From Chloroflexia bacterium (lineage in GTDB: Bacteria; Chloroflexota; Chloroflexia; Thermomicrobiales; CFX8), in NCBI GenBank assembly GCA_030431755.1, contig JAUIIK010000026.1, forward strand, positions 1 through 47,261: a stretch of 47,261 nucleotides of DNA, read 5' to 3'. Shown here piece after piece: positions 33,773-40,428 of this stretch. The notes below the pieces were generated by a model. The model was given only the letters and a program-made list of their open reading frames with translations, did not search any database and was not told the DNA's origin. Within the stretch, counting starts at the first letter, position 1; each line of letters opens with the position of its first letter. The translations under genes were made by a program, and so were the position numbers.

Positions 33773-34405
33773 TTAGGCCGCGCCGTCGGCGGCCGGCCCA
33801 AGCCGGTTGAGGATCTCGATCAAGACCCCAAACATCTGTTCCAGCTGCTCCTCTAGCTGCTCCTCTCCGGATTCAAGCGCTTCGACGCCGATGCCCGCGA
33901 CCCAGGCATTCAGGCTCATGGCCAGGGCGCGCGCGTTGAATTTCGGATCGATCTCTCCCGCCCGCTGGCCGGCTTCAATGATCTCGATCAGCGCGTCGAA
34001 GAGCTGTTCGCGGGCATCGCGCACCATTGGACCAATGTCGTCGGGTTGGCGAATGCCGGCCATTTTCGTCTGGATGTCGCTGATGATCTGGTCGCCGCTG
34101 CTTTCGAGCCACATGCCCTGTACCGCGCTGGCGATGGCGATCAGGCGTTTGAGCGGCGGAGCCTCCGGCGCGATCTCACGCACGAGGGCGGCCGGGCCGC
34201 CGCCGACGCAGCGTTCGAGATAGGCGTGGACGAGCTCGTCCTTGCCCGGGTAGTAGCGGTAGATCGCCCCAGCGCTGATGCCGGCTTCGGTGGCGATGTC
34301 TTGCATGGTGACATTGTTGAAGCCGCGATTGAGGAAGAGGTTCTGGGCAGCTTCGAGGATATCTTCGCGACGGGCATCTAAATGGGCTTGCGTTACGCGG
34401 GCCAT
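33773..34405 (-). CDS. TetR-family repressor of the MMPL transporter operon
   Basis: This 210-residue protein has an N-terminal TetR helix-turn-helix (REDILEAAQNLFLNRGFNNV, then IATEAGISAGAIYRYYPGKD) and a helical ligand-binding C-terminus. I chose the ATG at 34405, with AAGGA five bases upstream; the longer frame to 34438 would start inside the operator. Palindromes at 34424-34463 lie directly upstream, so it probably represses itself and the transporter until a ligand binds. The inducer is unknown, perhaps the transporter's substrate. Confidence 0.9.
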   Translation of the reverse strand: MARVTQAHLDARREDILEAAQNLFLNRGFNNVTMQDIATEAGISAGAIYRYYPGKDELVHAYLERCVGGGPAALVREIAPEAPPLKRLIAIASAVQGMWLESSGDQIISDIQTKMAGIRQPDDIGPMVRDAREQLFDALIEIIEAGQRAGEIDPKFNARALAMSLNAWVAGIGVEALESGEEQLEEQLEQMFGVLIEILNRLGPAADGAA

Positions 34406-34423
34406 AGGATTCCTTGCGCTAAA

Positions 34424-34463
34424 TGAATGCCGCTTCATTCAAGTGAATGAATATTCATTCACT
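34424..34463. promoter_or_regulatory. TetR operator: two TGAATG/CATTCA palindromes
   Basis: A perfect 22-bp palindrome at 34442-34463 (AGTGAATGAAT then its mirror) is followed towards the gene by a second inverted pair, TGAATG (34424-34429) and CATTCA (34436-34441). Both sit just before the tetR start, where autoregulatory TetR sites are normally found. Confidence 0.8.
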
Positions 34464-34612
34464 CTGCAAAGTCTAATCACCGCGTTCCCGCCTGTCAACC
34501 CTCCAGCTACTATGGTTAACACCGCCGGCAATCGAAACGTTGCGGCGGACTAACGATTTGTCGCGCTATCCGTCATGCGGGCGAATCGCCGGCAAAGCCT
34601 GGACCGGGGGCG

Positions 34613-35371
34613 GTGCTGCGGATGGACAGAGCAATCGATGTGCCCGCTCTCGGCGTGCGCTACGACAACGCGTTGGCGCTTGCGCTCGACTACCTCTGCG
34701 AGCGCTTTGAGCCGACGGCAGTCGTCGTCACCGGCTCGATTGTCCGGGGCCATCCGGACGCCTCCAGTGACCTCGACATCTTCATCTTCCACGCTGAACC
34801 CTGGCGGCAGCGCATTCAGCGTAGCTTCGGCGGTGTGCCGGTCGAGCTCTTTGTCAACCATCCCGGATTCATGGAGAGCTACTTTGCCGAGGACCTCGCC
34901 AGCGGCCGCCCCACCACGGCGCACATGCTGGCAACCGGCCACCTGGCGCTCGACCGCGATGGGTGCATGACGGCCTGGATTGACCGTGCCCGGGAGTTTC
35001 TCGCGGCCGGGCCCGCCGTCAGCGACGAGCAGCTGACCAACCTGCGTTACTCCACGACGATGGTCTTCGAAGACGCGCTCGACAGCCGCGCCAATGACGC
35101 CGGGCTCGCGACGAACCTGCTGCACGACGCGGTCGCCCAGGCGTTGCGCTTTCGTTTCTGGCAAGCGCGGCGCTGGCAGCCGCGGGCAAAGGACTTGATG
35201 TCCGCGCTGGCGGCGCTTGACGCCGAGCTGGCGGCGTTGGCCCGTCGCTACTACCGTGCCGGCACGCTCGCTGAGCGGGTCGACCTCGCCGGGGCAATCA
35301 TCCAGCGAACGACCGGCGAAACCGGCGCGTTCGATTGGGAGAGCCCGCGCGATCCGTTGCCGGCAGGGTGA
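34613..35371 (+). CDS. Nucleotidyltransferase-domain protein
   Basis: This 252-residue protein has the pol-beta nucleotidyltransferase signature VVTGSIVRGHPDASSDLDIF (GS...DxD) at about 39-58, then GVPVELFVNHPG with a third acidic residue. A helical C-terminal domain follows. Members transfer NMP to proteins, antibiotics or other small molecules; the substrate here is open. The start is GTG 34613 or ATG 34622. It stands alone between the tetR operator region and the convergent sortase operon. Confidence 0.85.
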   Translation: MLRMDRAIDVPALGVRYDNALALALDYLCERFEPTAVVVTGSIVRGHPDASSDLDIFIFHAEPWRQRIQRSFGGVPVELFVNHPGFMESYFAEDLASGRPTTAHMLATGHLALDRDGCMTAWIDRAREFLAAGPAVSDEQLTNLRYSTTMVFEDALDSRANDAGLATNLLHDAVAQALRFRFWQARRWQPRAKDLMSALAALDAELAALARRYYRAGTLAERVDLAGAIIQRTTGETGAFDWESPRDPLPAG

Positions 35372-35381
35372 GGGCGCGACG

Positions 35382-36209
35382 TCAGGGCGCAAGCTTGGCG
35401 AAGACGACGCGGCGGTAGAGGTACTCGCCGCTGCGCCGGTCGAACGAGCCGCCGCAGGTGATCAGAATCAACTCCTGGTCGGCCGACTGCCCGAAAATCT
35501 GCTCGACCGGGGCGTGGTCGACGTGATAGAGCGCCGCGCCGGTGACGACGAAGCGCAGCTCCGGCTGACTCTCGTCTTCGCCACGGACGAAGATCTCGTC
35601 GCCGGGGGCAAGCCGGTCGATGCCGTAGAAGATTGCCTCCCCATCGGGCGTGTCGACGTGGCCGGCCAGCACCGCCCGGCCATAGGCTCCGGGGAGCGCT
35701 CCCGGTTCCCACCAGCCGACCTCGAAGTAGTTCGCCGGCGACGCCATCTCGCCGCGTTCGTTGCGGCCGACGGGCACGACGCGCGGCTCGATGCCGATGC
35801 TGGGTATGCGGACGCGCACCGGCACAACGCCCGCTTCCGGTGTTTGACGGGCTGCGCTACGGGCCGCGCCGTCAGTTGTCGTCGACGTCGCCTCTGCCGG
35901 GCCACGCTCCGTAGGGGTTCGTGCTGCCGGCTGCGCTGGCGGGGCGAGGTTGCGGTCGGGTGTAGTTTCCGTCGGCGTGGCGGGAGCGGTCGTGGAGCGT
36001 TCGCCCTCGGGCTGTGTAGCCGTCATCCCGGCGGCGCTGGCTGAGGGTGTGGATGTCACGGGCGGCGGGGCGTCGCCGATGAGCACCGGCGCGGGGCCGC
36101 TGAACTCCGGCTCATCGGCGCTCGTGCCGGCCAATTGCCAGATGACGAAACTCGCCGCGGCCGCGCCCATCAGCATGAGCGCGACCGCGACGAGCTGAAT
36201 GGCTCGCAT
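35382..36209 (-). CDS. Sortase (class F-like transpeptidase)
   Basis: This 275-residue protein has an N-terminal membrane helix (LVAVALMLMGAAAASFVIWQ), a Thr/Pro/Ala-rich linker to ~125, and a sortase barrel. It shows catalytic His184 in VLAGHVDTPDG, Cys252 in LILITCGGSF, and an Arg at 258 or 259 just after. The order and the TCGGSFD motif resemble class F sortases. It would cut a sorting signal on exported proteins and join them to an acceptor on the surface. The upstream gene, only six bases away, encodes a protein ending in an MPSTG signal, its probable substrate. Confidence 0.9.
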   Translation of the reverse strand: MRAIQLVAVALMLMGAAAASFVIWQLAGTSADEPEFSGPAPVLIGDAPPPVTSTPSASAAGMTATQPEGERSTTAPATPTETTPDRNLAPPAQPAARTPTERGPAEATSTTTDGAARSAARQTPEAGVVPVRVRIPSIGIEPRVVPVGRNERGEMASPANYFEVGWWEPGALPGAYGRAVLAGHVDTPDGEAIFYGIDRLAPGDEIFVRGEDESQPELRFVVTGAALYHVDHAPVEQIFGQSADQELILITCGGSFDRRSGEYLYRRVVFAKLAP

Positions 36210-36215
36210 AGGCGG

Positions 36216-37241
36216 CTAGGCTGTGCGCCGGGTCCAGAAGAGGAGTCCGCCGCCCGCTGCCAGGCAGAGCGTCGCCAGCAATCCGACCAGGAAGACGCTG
36301 CCGCCTGAGTCGTTTGCCAGCCCGCCGGCCCCGGTGGAAGGCATCGCCGGCGGGGGCTCTGGTGTTGCGGTCGGCTCTGGTTCAGCGGTCGCTGTTGGTT
36401 CGGCGGGCTCGGCTGTTGCCGTAGCTTCCGGCTCCCCGGTTGCCGTCATATCCGCCGTCGCAGTTGTCTCCGGCTCTTCCGTGGCTGTTCCGTCCGCCGC
36501 CTCGGTTGCGGTCGGCTCGTCGCTGCCACCGGACTCGCCACGGTATTCGTCGATGAATGTCTCGGCCGCGAAGTTGGTCAGGTCGGCCAGCCCGCTGAGG
36601 TAGGTTGTCTGGAACGCGCCGTCCTCAATGAATGCGCCTTCCTCGGTGTAGAGGACGTTCTCGGTGCCGGCCTCGCGGAACTCAATGTCGTGCTCGCCCG
36701 GCGGGACCATCACGTAATCGCTGACGCTCAAGGCTGCGACACCTTCGGCAAGCATTGTTCCATCGCTGGTTGCGACGTCGATCATTGCTGCGTCGGGCAC
36801 GCTATTGAAGAAGCGCAACGCGCCCATGCCGGCCTCGACGCCGCCGTCGTTGCCATCGACGATCAAGACGATGGTCGGCTCGGGCATTTCGCCGCTGATG
36901 ACCGCGCTGTAGTTGTTCCCGGCTTCGGTGGTGACCATCACGGTCGCGATTGGTTCATCCAGGCTGGTGTCGGGATCGAAGATGGCGATCTCATGATCCC
37001 CGGCCGGAGCGTCCATGTACTCGGTGGCTTCGAGCCAGAAGAGGTTCTCGGCAAGCGGTTCGCCGTTGACCGTCACATTGACCGGCGGCGTGTCGATGCC
37101 GACGTGGACGACGCGTAGACCGCCGCCATCTTCGGATTGCGCGCCAGCTACCATGAGCGTTCCGATGAGAAAGCCCACGAGCGCGAAAATGCCAACGAGA
37201 TACGGAACGGCTGCGCGAGCCGTCATGCGCCCCTGATTCAC
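36216..37241 (-). CDS. DUF4397-like surface protein with C-terminal MPSTG sorting signal
   Basis: This protein of about 341 residues has an N-terminal export helix (AVPYLVGIFALVGFLIGTLM) and an exterior domain of the DUF4397 kind (VVHVGIDTPPVNVTVNGEPL; MGALRFFNSVPDAAMIDVA). A long Thr-Ala-Glu-Pro linker follows, then a cell-wall-type tail: MPSTG at ~300, a hydrophobic helix and TRRTA. That tail is the classical LPXTG layout with Met for Leu. I chose the GTG at 37241 (GGGAG about six bases upstream); ATG 37226 and 37265 are alternatives. The adjacent sortase suggests a dedicated enzyme-substrate pair. The linker is low complexity. Confidence 0.85.
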   Translation of the reverse strand: MNQGRMTARAAVPYLVGIFALVGFLIGTLMVAGAQSEDGGGLRVVHVGIDTPPVNVTVNGEPLAENLFWLEATEYMDAPAGDHEIAIFDPDTSLDEPIATVMVTTEAGNNYSAVISGEMPEPTIVLIVDGNDGGVEAGMGALRFFNSVPDAAMIDVATSDGTMLAEGVAALSVSDYVMVPPGEHDIEFREAGTENVLYTEEGAFIEDGAFQTTYLSGLADLTNFAAETFIDEYRGESGGSDEPTATEAADGTATEEPETTATADMTATGEPEATATAEPAEPTATAEPEPTATPEPPPAMPSTGAGGLANDSGGSVFLVGLLATLCLAAGGGLLFWTRRTA

Positions 37242-37436
37242 CCTGATCTCCCTTGTTTCCCCCATAGGTGTACGTTCATTATCATCGTACAGGGCTTTGT
37301 GCCTCACTGTCAATGAATTTGGCGCGCACATGCGTGGCGCTGCCAATTTGTCACAAGCGCGCAACCGCCGCGTACGACCGCGCGTTAACAGTTTGCAGGT
37401 AGGTTTGACGGGCTAACGGATTGTGTTGAAGGAGGG

Positions 37437-37550
37437 ATGGCTCGCTTGGTTGAACGCTGGATTGCGAGTCCAACCGGGAAATCACGTCTTATCGCGCTCG
37501 GCATCGCGACCGTGTGTCTGCTGGCGATGATCGCGATCGTCTCCTCGTAA
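37437..37550 (+). CDS. Small single-helix membrane protein (37 aa)
   Basis: A short frame of 37 residues, MARLVERWIASPTGKSRL followed by IALGIATVCLLAMIAIVSS, starts at the ATG at 37437. It has a hydrophobic helix from ~18 to 35 and a basic head, so it would span the membrane once with the head inside. GGAGGG touches the ATG, which is unusually close; a TTG at 37446 would have normal spacing. The neat amphiphilic design and double stop make it a fair candidate. Function is unknown. Confidence 0.55.
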   Translation: MARLVERWIASPTGKSRLIALGIATVCLLAMIAIVSS

Positions 37551-37689
37551 TAACCTCAAACCCCATCTACTAATGACGCGCTGCTGACGCCTGTCCGCAG
37601 CCGTTGGCGCTTGCCCTCCATGCCACCCCCATCCATGCTACGGTGTCGCTCGACGGTATCGCAAACAACTCATGAGCCGGGAGCAAACG

Positions 37690-38565
37690 ATGGTGCGTAT
37701 CAACCGGGCGATTGACCTGCTCGATGCTGGCGACGTGCTCTACTACACAGCGGCAGGCGATTTGACCTACGAGCATGGCGTCGAACAGGCCGCGACCTGG
37801 GCCGACTTCCTGATGGTCGATTTCGAGCATCACGCCTTCGACCCTGTCGGGCTGACGGCGTTCATGCGCGGCCTCGTCGACGGCGGCCCGCTGCCGAGCG
37901 GCCACCGCACGCCGGCGGTGATCGCGACGCTGCCCTCCAACTGCCGGACGGCGGCCGAGGTCCACGCCAACGCCTGGCAGATTCGCCAGGTGCTGACGGC
38001 TGGTGTTCATGGCGTCCTCCACACCCACGCCCGGCGGGCTGACGCGGTTCGGGCCTTCGTCGAGCACTGCCGCTATCCCTTCCAAACCATTGGCGTTGGC
38101 GACGGGCTAGGGCATGGCGAGCGCGGTTCCGGCGGCCAGCAGCGCCCGGCCGAGATCTGGGGCGTCGAGGTCGACGAATATCTGCGGATTGCCGACCCCT
38201 GGCCGCTGAACCCGGAGGGCGAGCTGCTGCTCGGTCTGAAGATGGAGGATCGCCAGGCGGTCGCCAATGCCCGCGAGATCGCGGCCGTGCCCGGCCTCGC
38301 CTTCGCCGAGTGGGGGCCGGGCGACATGGGCATGGCCTTTGGCTACCGCGATGCCCACGACCCGCCCTACCCGCCGGAGCTGGACGCCGCCCGCCGGACG
38401 ATCCGCGCCGCCTGCGACGAGAAAGGCCTGGCCTTCCTCTGTTCCTGGAACGACCCCAACCAGACGACCGAAGAGAACGTCCGCCACCTCCTCGACGACG
38501 GCGTCCGCATCATCTCCGGCGGCGGCCCCGACACCGCCCGCATTGGCCGTGCGATTTCCAGCTAG
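37690..38565 (+). CDS. HpcH/HpaI-type aldolase (citrate lyase beta-like family)
   Basis: This 291-residue TIM-barrel protein has family marks: FLMVDFEHHAFDP, HGVLHTHARRADAVRAFVEH, and LAFAEWGPGDMGMAFGYRD, where the Glu and Asp residues are candidate Mg2+ ligands in this fold. FLCSWNDPNQTTEENVRHLL closes the barrel. Such enzymes cleave or form 2-oxo-acid aldols with pyruvate or a related enolate. I chose the ATG at 37690 (GGGAG six bases upstream) over 37672. The substrate is not readable; the RraA-like aldolase at 13844 is distant and need not be related. Confidence 0.87.
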   Translation: MVRINRAIDLLDAGDVLYYTAAGDLTYEHGVEQAATWADFLMVDFEHHAFDPVGLTAFMRGLVDGGPLPSGHRTPAVIATLPSNCRTAAEVHANAWQIRQVLTAGVHGVLHTHARRADAVRAFVEHCRYPFQTIGVGDGLGHGERGSGGQQRPAEIWGVEVDEYLRIADPWPLNPEGELLLGLKMEDRQAVANAREIAAVPGLAFAEWGPGDMGMAFGYRDAHDPPYPPELDAARRTIRAACDEKGLAFLCSWNDPNQTTEENVRHLLDDGVRIISGGGPDTARIGRAISS

Positions 38566-38595
38566 CTGAGATCACGCGCATGCCGAAGGGTGTTG

Positions 38596-38621
38596 TGTAC
38601 ACTTCTGTACAGATATGTACA
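38596..38621. promoter_or_regulatory. Three TGTACA boxes at 10-bp period, operator of the Phd/Doc pair
   Basis: The palindromic hexamer TGTACA occurs at 38596-38601, 38606-38611 and 38616-38621, exactly ten bases apart. The last one touches the ribosome binding site of the antitoxin gene. Same-face boxes one helical turn apart suit cooperative binding by a Phd-type repressor. Confidence 0.75.
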
Positions 38622-38632
38622 AGGAGGCGTGG

Positions 38633-39004
38633 GTGTCGGAACAGGGCGAAGTTCGCACGCTTGGCGTTGCAGAAACTCGGCGGCAGTTCAGCCGCATACT
38701 CGACGATGTCTATCACCGCGGGGGCCAGGTCATCGTGGAGAAGCACGGCATCCCGATTGCGGCAATCGTGCCCATCGCGGATACGAAGCAGTCGCCATCA
38801 ATCTTCGACCACGAGGGATTGCTGCGGACGATGACAGAAGTCGACCATGCCATGCGTGCCATCCCGCGCGATGAACGCGGGGCAGCTGTGGCAGAGGCGC
38901 TTGCGGCGGAGGATGGAGATGTTCAGGGACCGGGGCTGGACCTCGAAGAATTGCTCGATCGCGACGACATTCGGGAGCTCCTGACGCGCCTGGCCAATAG
39001 ATAG
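38633..39004 (+). CDS. Phd/YefM-type antitoxin
   Basis: This 123-residue protein starts with the Phd/YefM DNA-binding fold (LGVAETRRQFSRILDDVYHR, then QVIVEKHGIPIAAIVPIAD). A longer acidic C-terminal region follows (LDLEELLDRDDIRELLTRL), the part expected to wrap the toxin. I chose the GTG at 38633 because AAGGAGG is five bases upstream; the ATG at 38615 overlaps that site. The three TGTACA boxes precede it. The Doc-like toxin begins on the next base after its stop. Confidence 0.87.
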   Translation: MSEQGEVRTLGVAETRRQFSRILDDVYHRGGQVIVEKHGIPIAAIVPIADTKQSPSIFDHEGLLRTMTEVDHAMRAIPRDERGAAVAEALAAEDGDVQGPGLDLEELLDRDDIRELLTRLANR

Positions 39005-39514
39005 GTGTCGCCCCGGCAACCCGCGCCGCGATCCGAGCTCGAACGCCTGCTGCGCCAGCTTGAGGAGTTCCTGCAATCTCCAGTTGATCTCACCGATCGT
39101 CGTTTTGAGTCTCGGGTAGTAGCGATCCGATATCTGAGTGGGGCTGCAATCTACCTGAATCTCTTCGTTGTCGCCAGGACCGGCGGCCGGGCCGGTCCGA
39201 CACGCGGCGTGCATCTGGTGGAGCAAATCGTTGGTGCTGCGTTCCAGACATTTGACGGTGAGGACATTCACGCTGATAGCTTCGAGAAGGCTGCGATGTT
39301 GTTGCGCGGCATCACGCAGGGGCATCCATTCGAAGACGGCAATAAGCGCACTGGATTCTTGCTTGCCGAGTTCTATCTCCGGCGTGTCGGCATCGCGCTT
39401 CCCGATGCATTCCCGGTGGATGCTGCTGAAGAGCTCTGCGTGCGCGTTTCGTCCGGGCAAGTGCGAGATGTCGAACAAATCGCGAACGAGTTGGAGCGGC
39501 TCTGGCAACCGTGA
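39005..39514 (+). CDS. Doc-like Fic-fold toxin
   Basis: This 169-residue Fic/Doc protein has the active-site motif HPFEDGNKRTG at ~107-117. As in Doc, the motif has Lys after Asn (GNKR) where AMP-transferring Fic enzymes have Gly, so a Doc-like phosphotransfer activity, with EF-Tu as the known Doc target, is the better guess. The N-terminal helical part includes RYLSGAAIYLNLFVVAR, which is unusual and hydrophobic. It starts with GTG directly after the antitoxin stop, with no gap, and should be translated by coupling. Confidence 0.88.
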   Translation: MSPRQPAPRSELERLLRQLEEFLQSPVDLTDRRFESRVVAIRYLSGAAIYLNLFVVARTGGRAGPTRGVHLVEQIVGAAFQTFDGEDIHADSFEKAAMLLRGITQGHPFEDGNKRTGFLLAEFYLRRVGIALPDAFPVDAAEELCVRVSSGQVRDVEQIANELERLWQP

Positions 39515-39800
39515 CATAGCCCGGGTGGGTGACGGGCGTAGATCAGCGGCTGGCGCGCGCTCCGCGCAGCTCGATTGGTGTGACTACGTAAGTCGCTGGT
39601 TGGCCCAAATCCTACGTAGTTTCACGGATGGAGCCGCCAACTGGCGTTGTTAGCCTTAGGCCATCGGATTTTTGAGCGTTCCGGTGGCTGCGGGTTCTCG
39701 TGCAGCGCCGATTCGGAGTCTGGGCCAACCTGCAGATGTCTCACCGGCATACTGCGTTGCCAGCCGCCTCCGGGATGCGTGTGTGGGAGAGGAGTCTTCA
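39515..39800. other. Intergenic region with two TACGTA boxes
   Basis: No gene is supported in this gap of about 286 bp. GACTACGTAAGT at 39582-39593 is the exact inverse of the site at 3928-3939. A second, partial box, CCTACGTAGT, lies at 39611-39620. AGGAG is at 39790-39794. Confidence 0.45.
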
Positions 39801-39812
39801 GTGTCTGAAGAC
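39794..39812 (+). promoter_or_regulatory. Hairpin presenting the start codon in its loop
   Basis: GTCTTCA (39794-39800) and TGAAGAC (39806-39812) are perfect 7-bp arms around the loop GTGTC, which contains the GTG start codon. The stem begins at the last base of AGGAG. This could modulate initiation. Confidence 0.4.
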
Positions 39813-40391
39813 AACAAGAGGACGTTTGCGCCTGGCCGCCTCATGAAACACTTGGCAGCCGAGGCGACGATCGACAGCGGAGTGCGCCCCTTGGTGCTCA
39901 TCAACTTCCGTGAAAATGATAAGACGCGGACGGTTGCCGGACATGTGAAAGGGTTGTCCGACGGTTCCATCGTGCTAAAAGATGTCCTCTCTAAAAAAGA
40001 AGCTAAGGCGTTCAAGTGGTGCTATCGCCAGTCGACAACGCACAACAACGATGAGCCGACCGTCGCCGCGACGGGCCAGGTTGAGTCGTCTGGGGACGAC
40101 GAGGATCAGGCTAATCAGTCTCAAAATGCGTTGTACAAGGATCAGTGGGTTCCGATCACGATTAGGAAGTTCTTCCACCAAGTGAGGACTGCCGAGTCCG
40201 GCGCATGGCCCGAGAACTTCTGCAACGAAGATCAGTTCCACGATGACCACACCACCTTCCTGTTCTTCATGAATGTGGATGTAAGTTCGCTTCTGGAGCT
40301 CCTGACGAGCACCTATGTTGATCCAGACGGAGATTGCAAGTTCAAGGTGCCAATTGACAGCATCAACTGCTGCGCTGGTGGCAACGGCTAG
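39801..40391 (+). CDS. Hypothetical protein (196 aa), unlike its neighbours in composition
   Basis: This gene starts with GTG at 39801, AGGAG six bases upstream; the longer frame from 39672 has no ribosome binding site. The protein is hydrophilic, with Lys/Asp/Asn-rich stretches (LVLINFRENDKTRTVAGHVK, then KDVLSKKEAKAFKWCYRQ) and a C-terminal half with several cysteines (ENFCNEDQ; INCCAGGNG). It has no signal peptide or membrane helix. Codon use is more AT-rich than nearby genes, for example a run of six A at the Lys-Lys codons, which hints at transfer. I do not recognise a family. It precedes a LuxR regulator by 37 bp. Confidence 0.72.
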   Translation: MSEDNKRTFAPGRLMKHLAAEATIDSGVRPLVLINFRENDKTRTVAGHVKGLSDGSIVLKDVLSKKEAKAFKWCYRQSTTHNNDEPTVAATGQVESSGDDEDQANQSQNALYKDQWVPITIRKFFHQVRTAESGAWPENFCNEDQFHDDHTTFLFFMNVDVSSLLELLTSTYVDPDGDCKFKVPIDSINCCAGGNG

Positions 40392-40428
40392 AGCTGGCGG
40401 GTCCGAGCGAAGTTGAGCGGGTGACGCG

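Noticed and set aside
35217-36044. 275-codon open frame on the + strand
   Set aside because: Antisense of the sortase gene, no start site.
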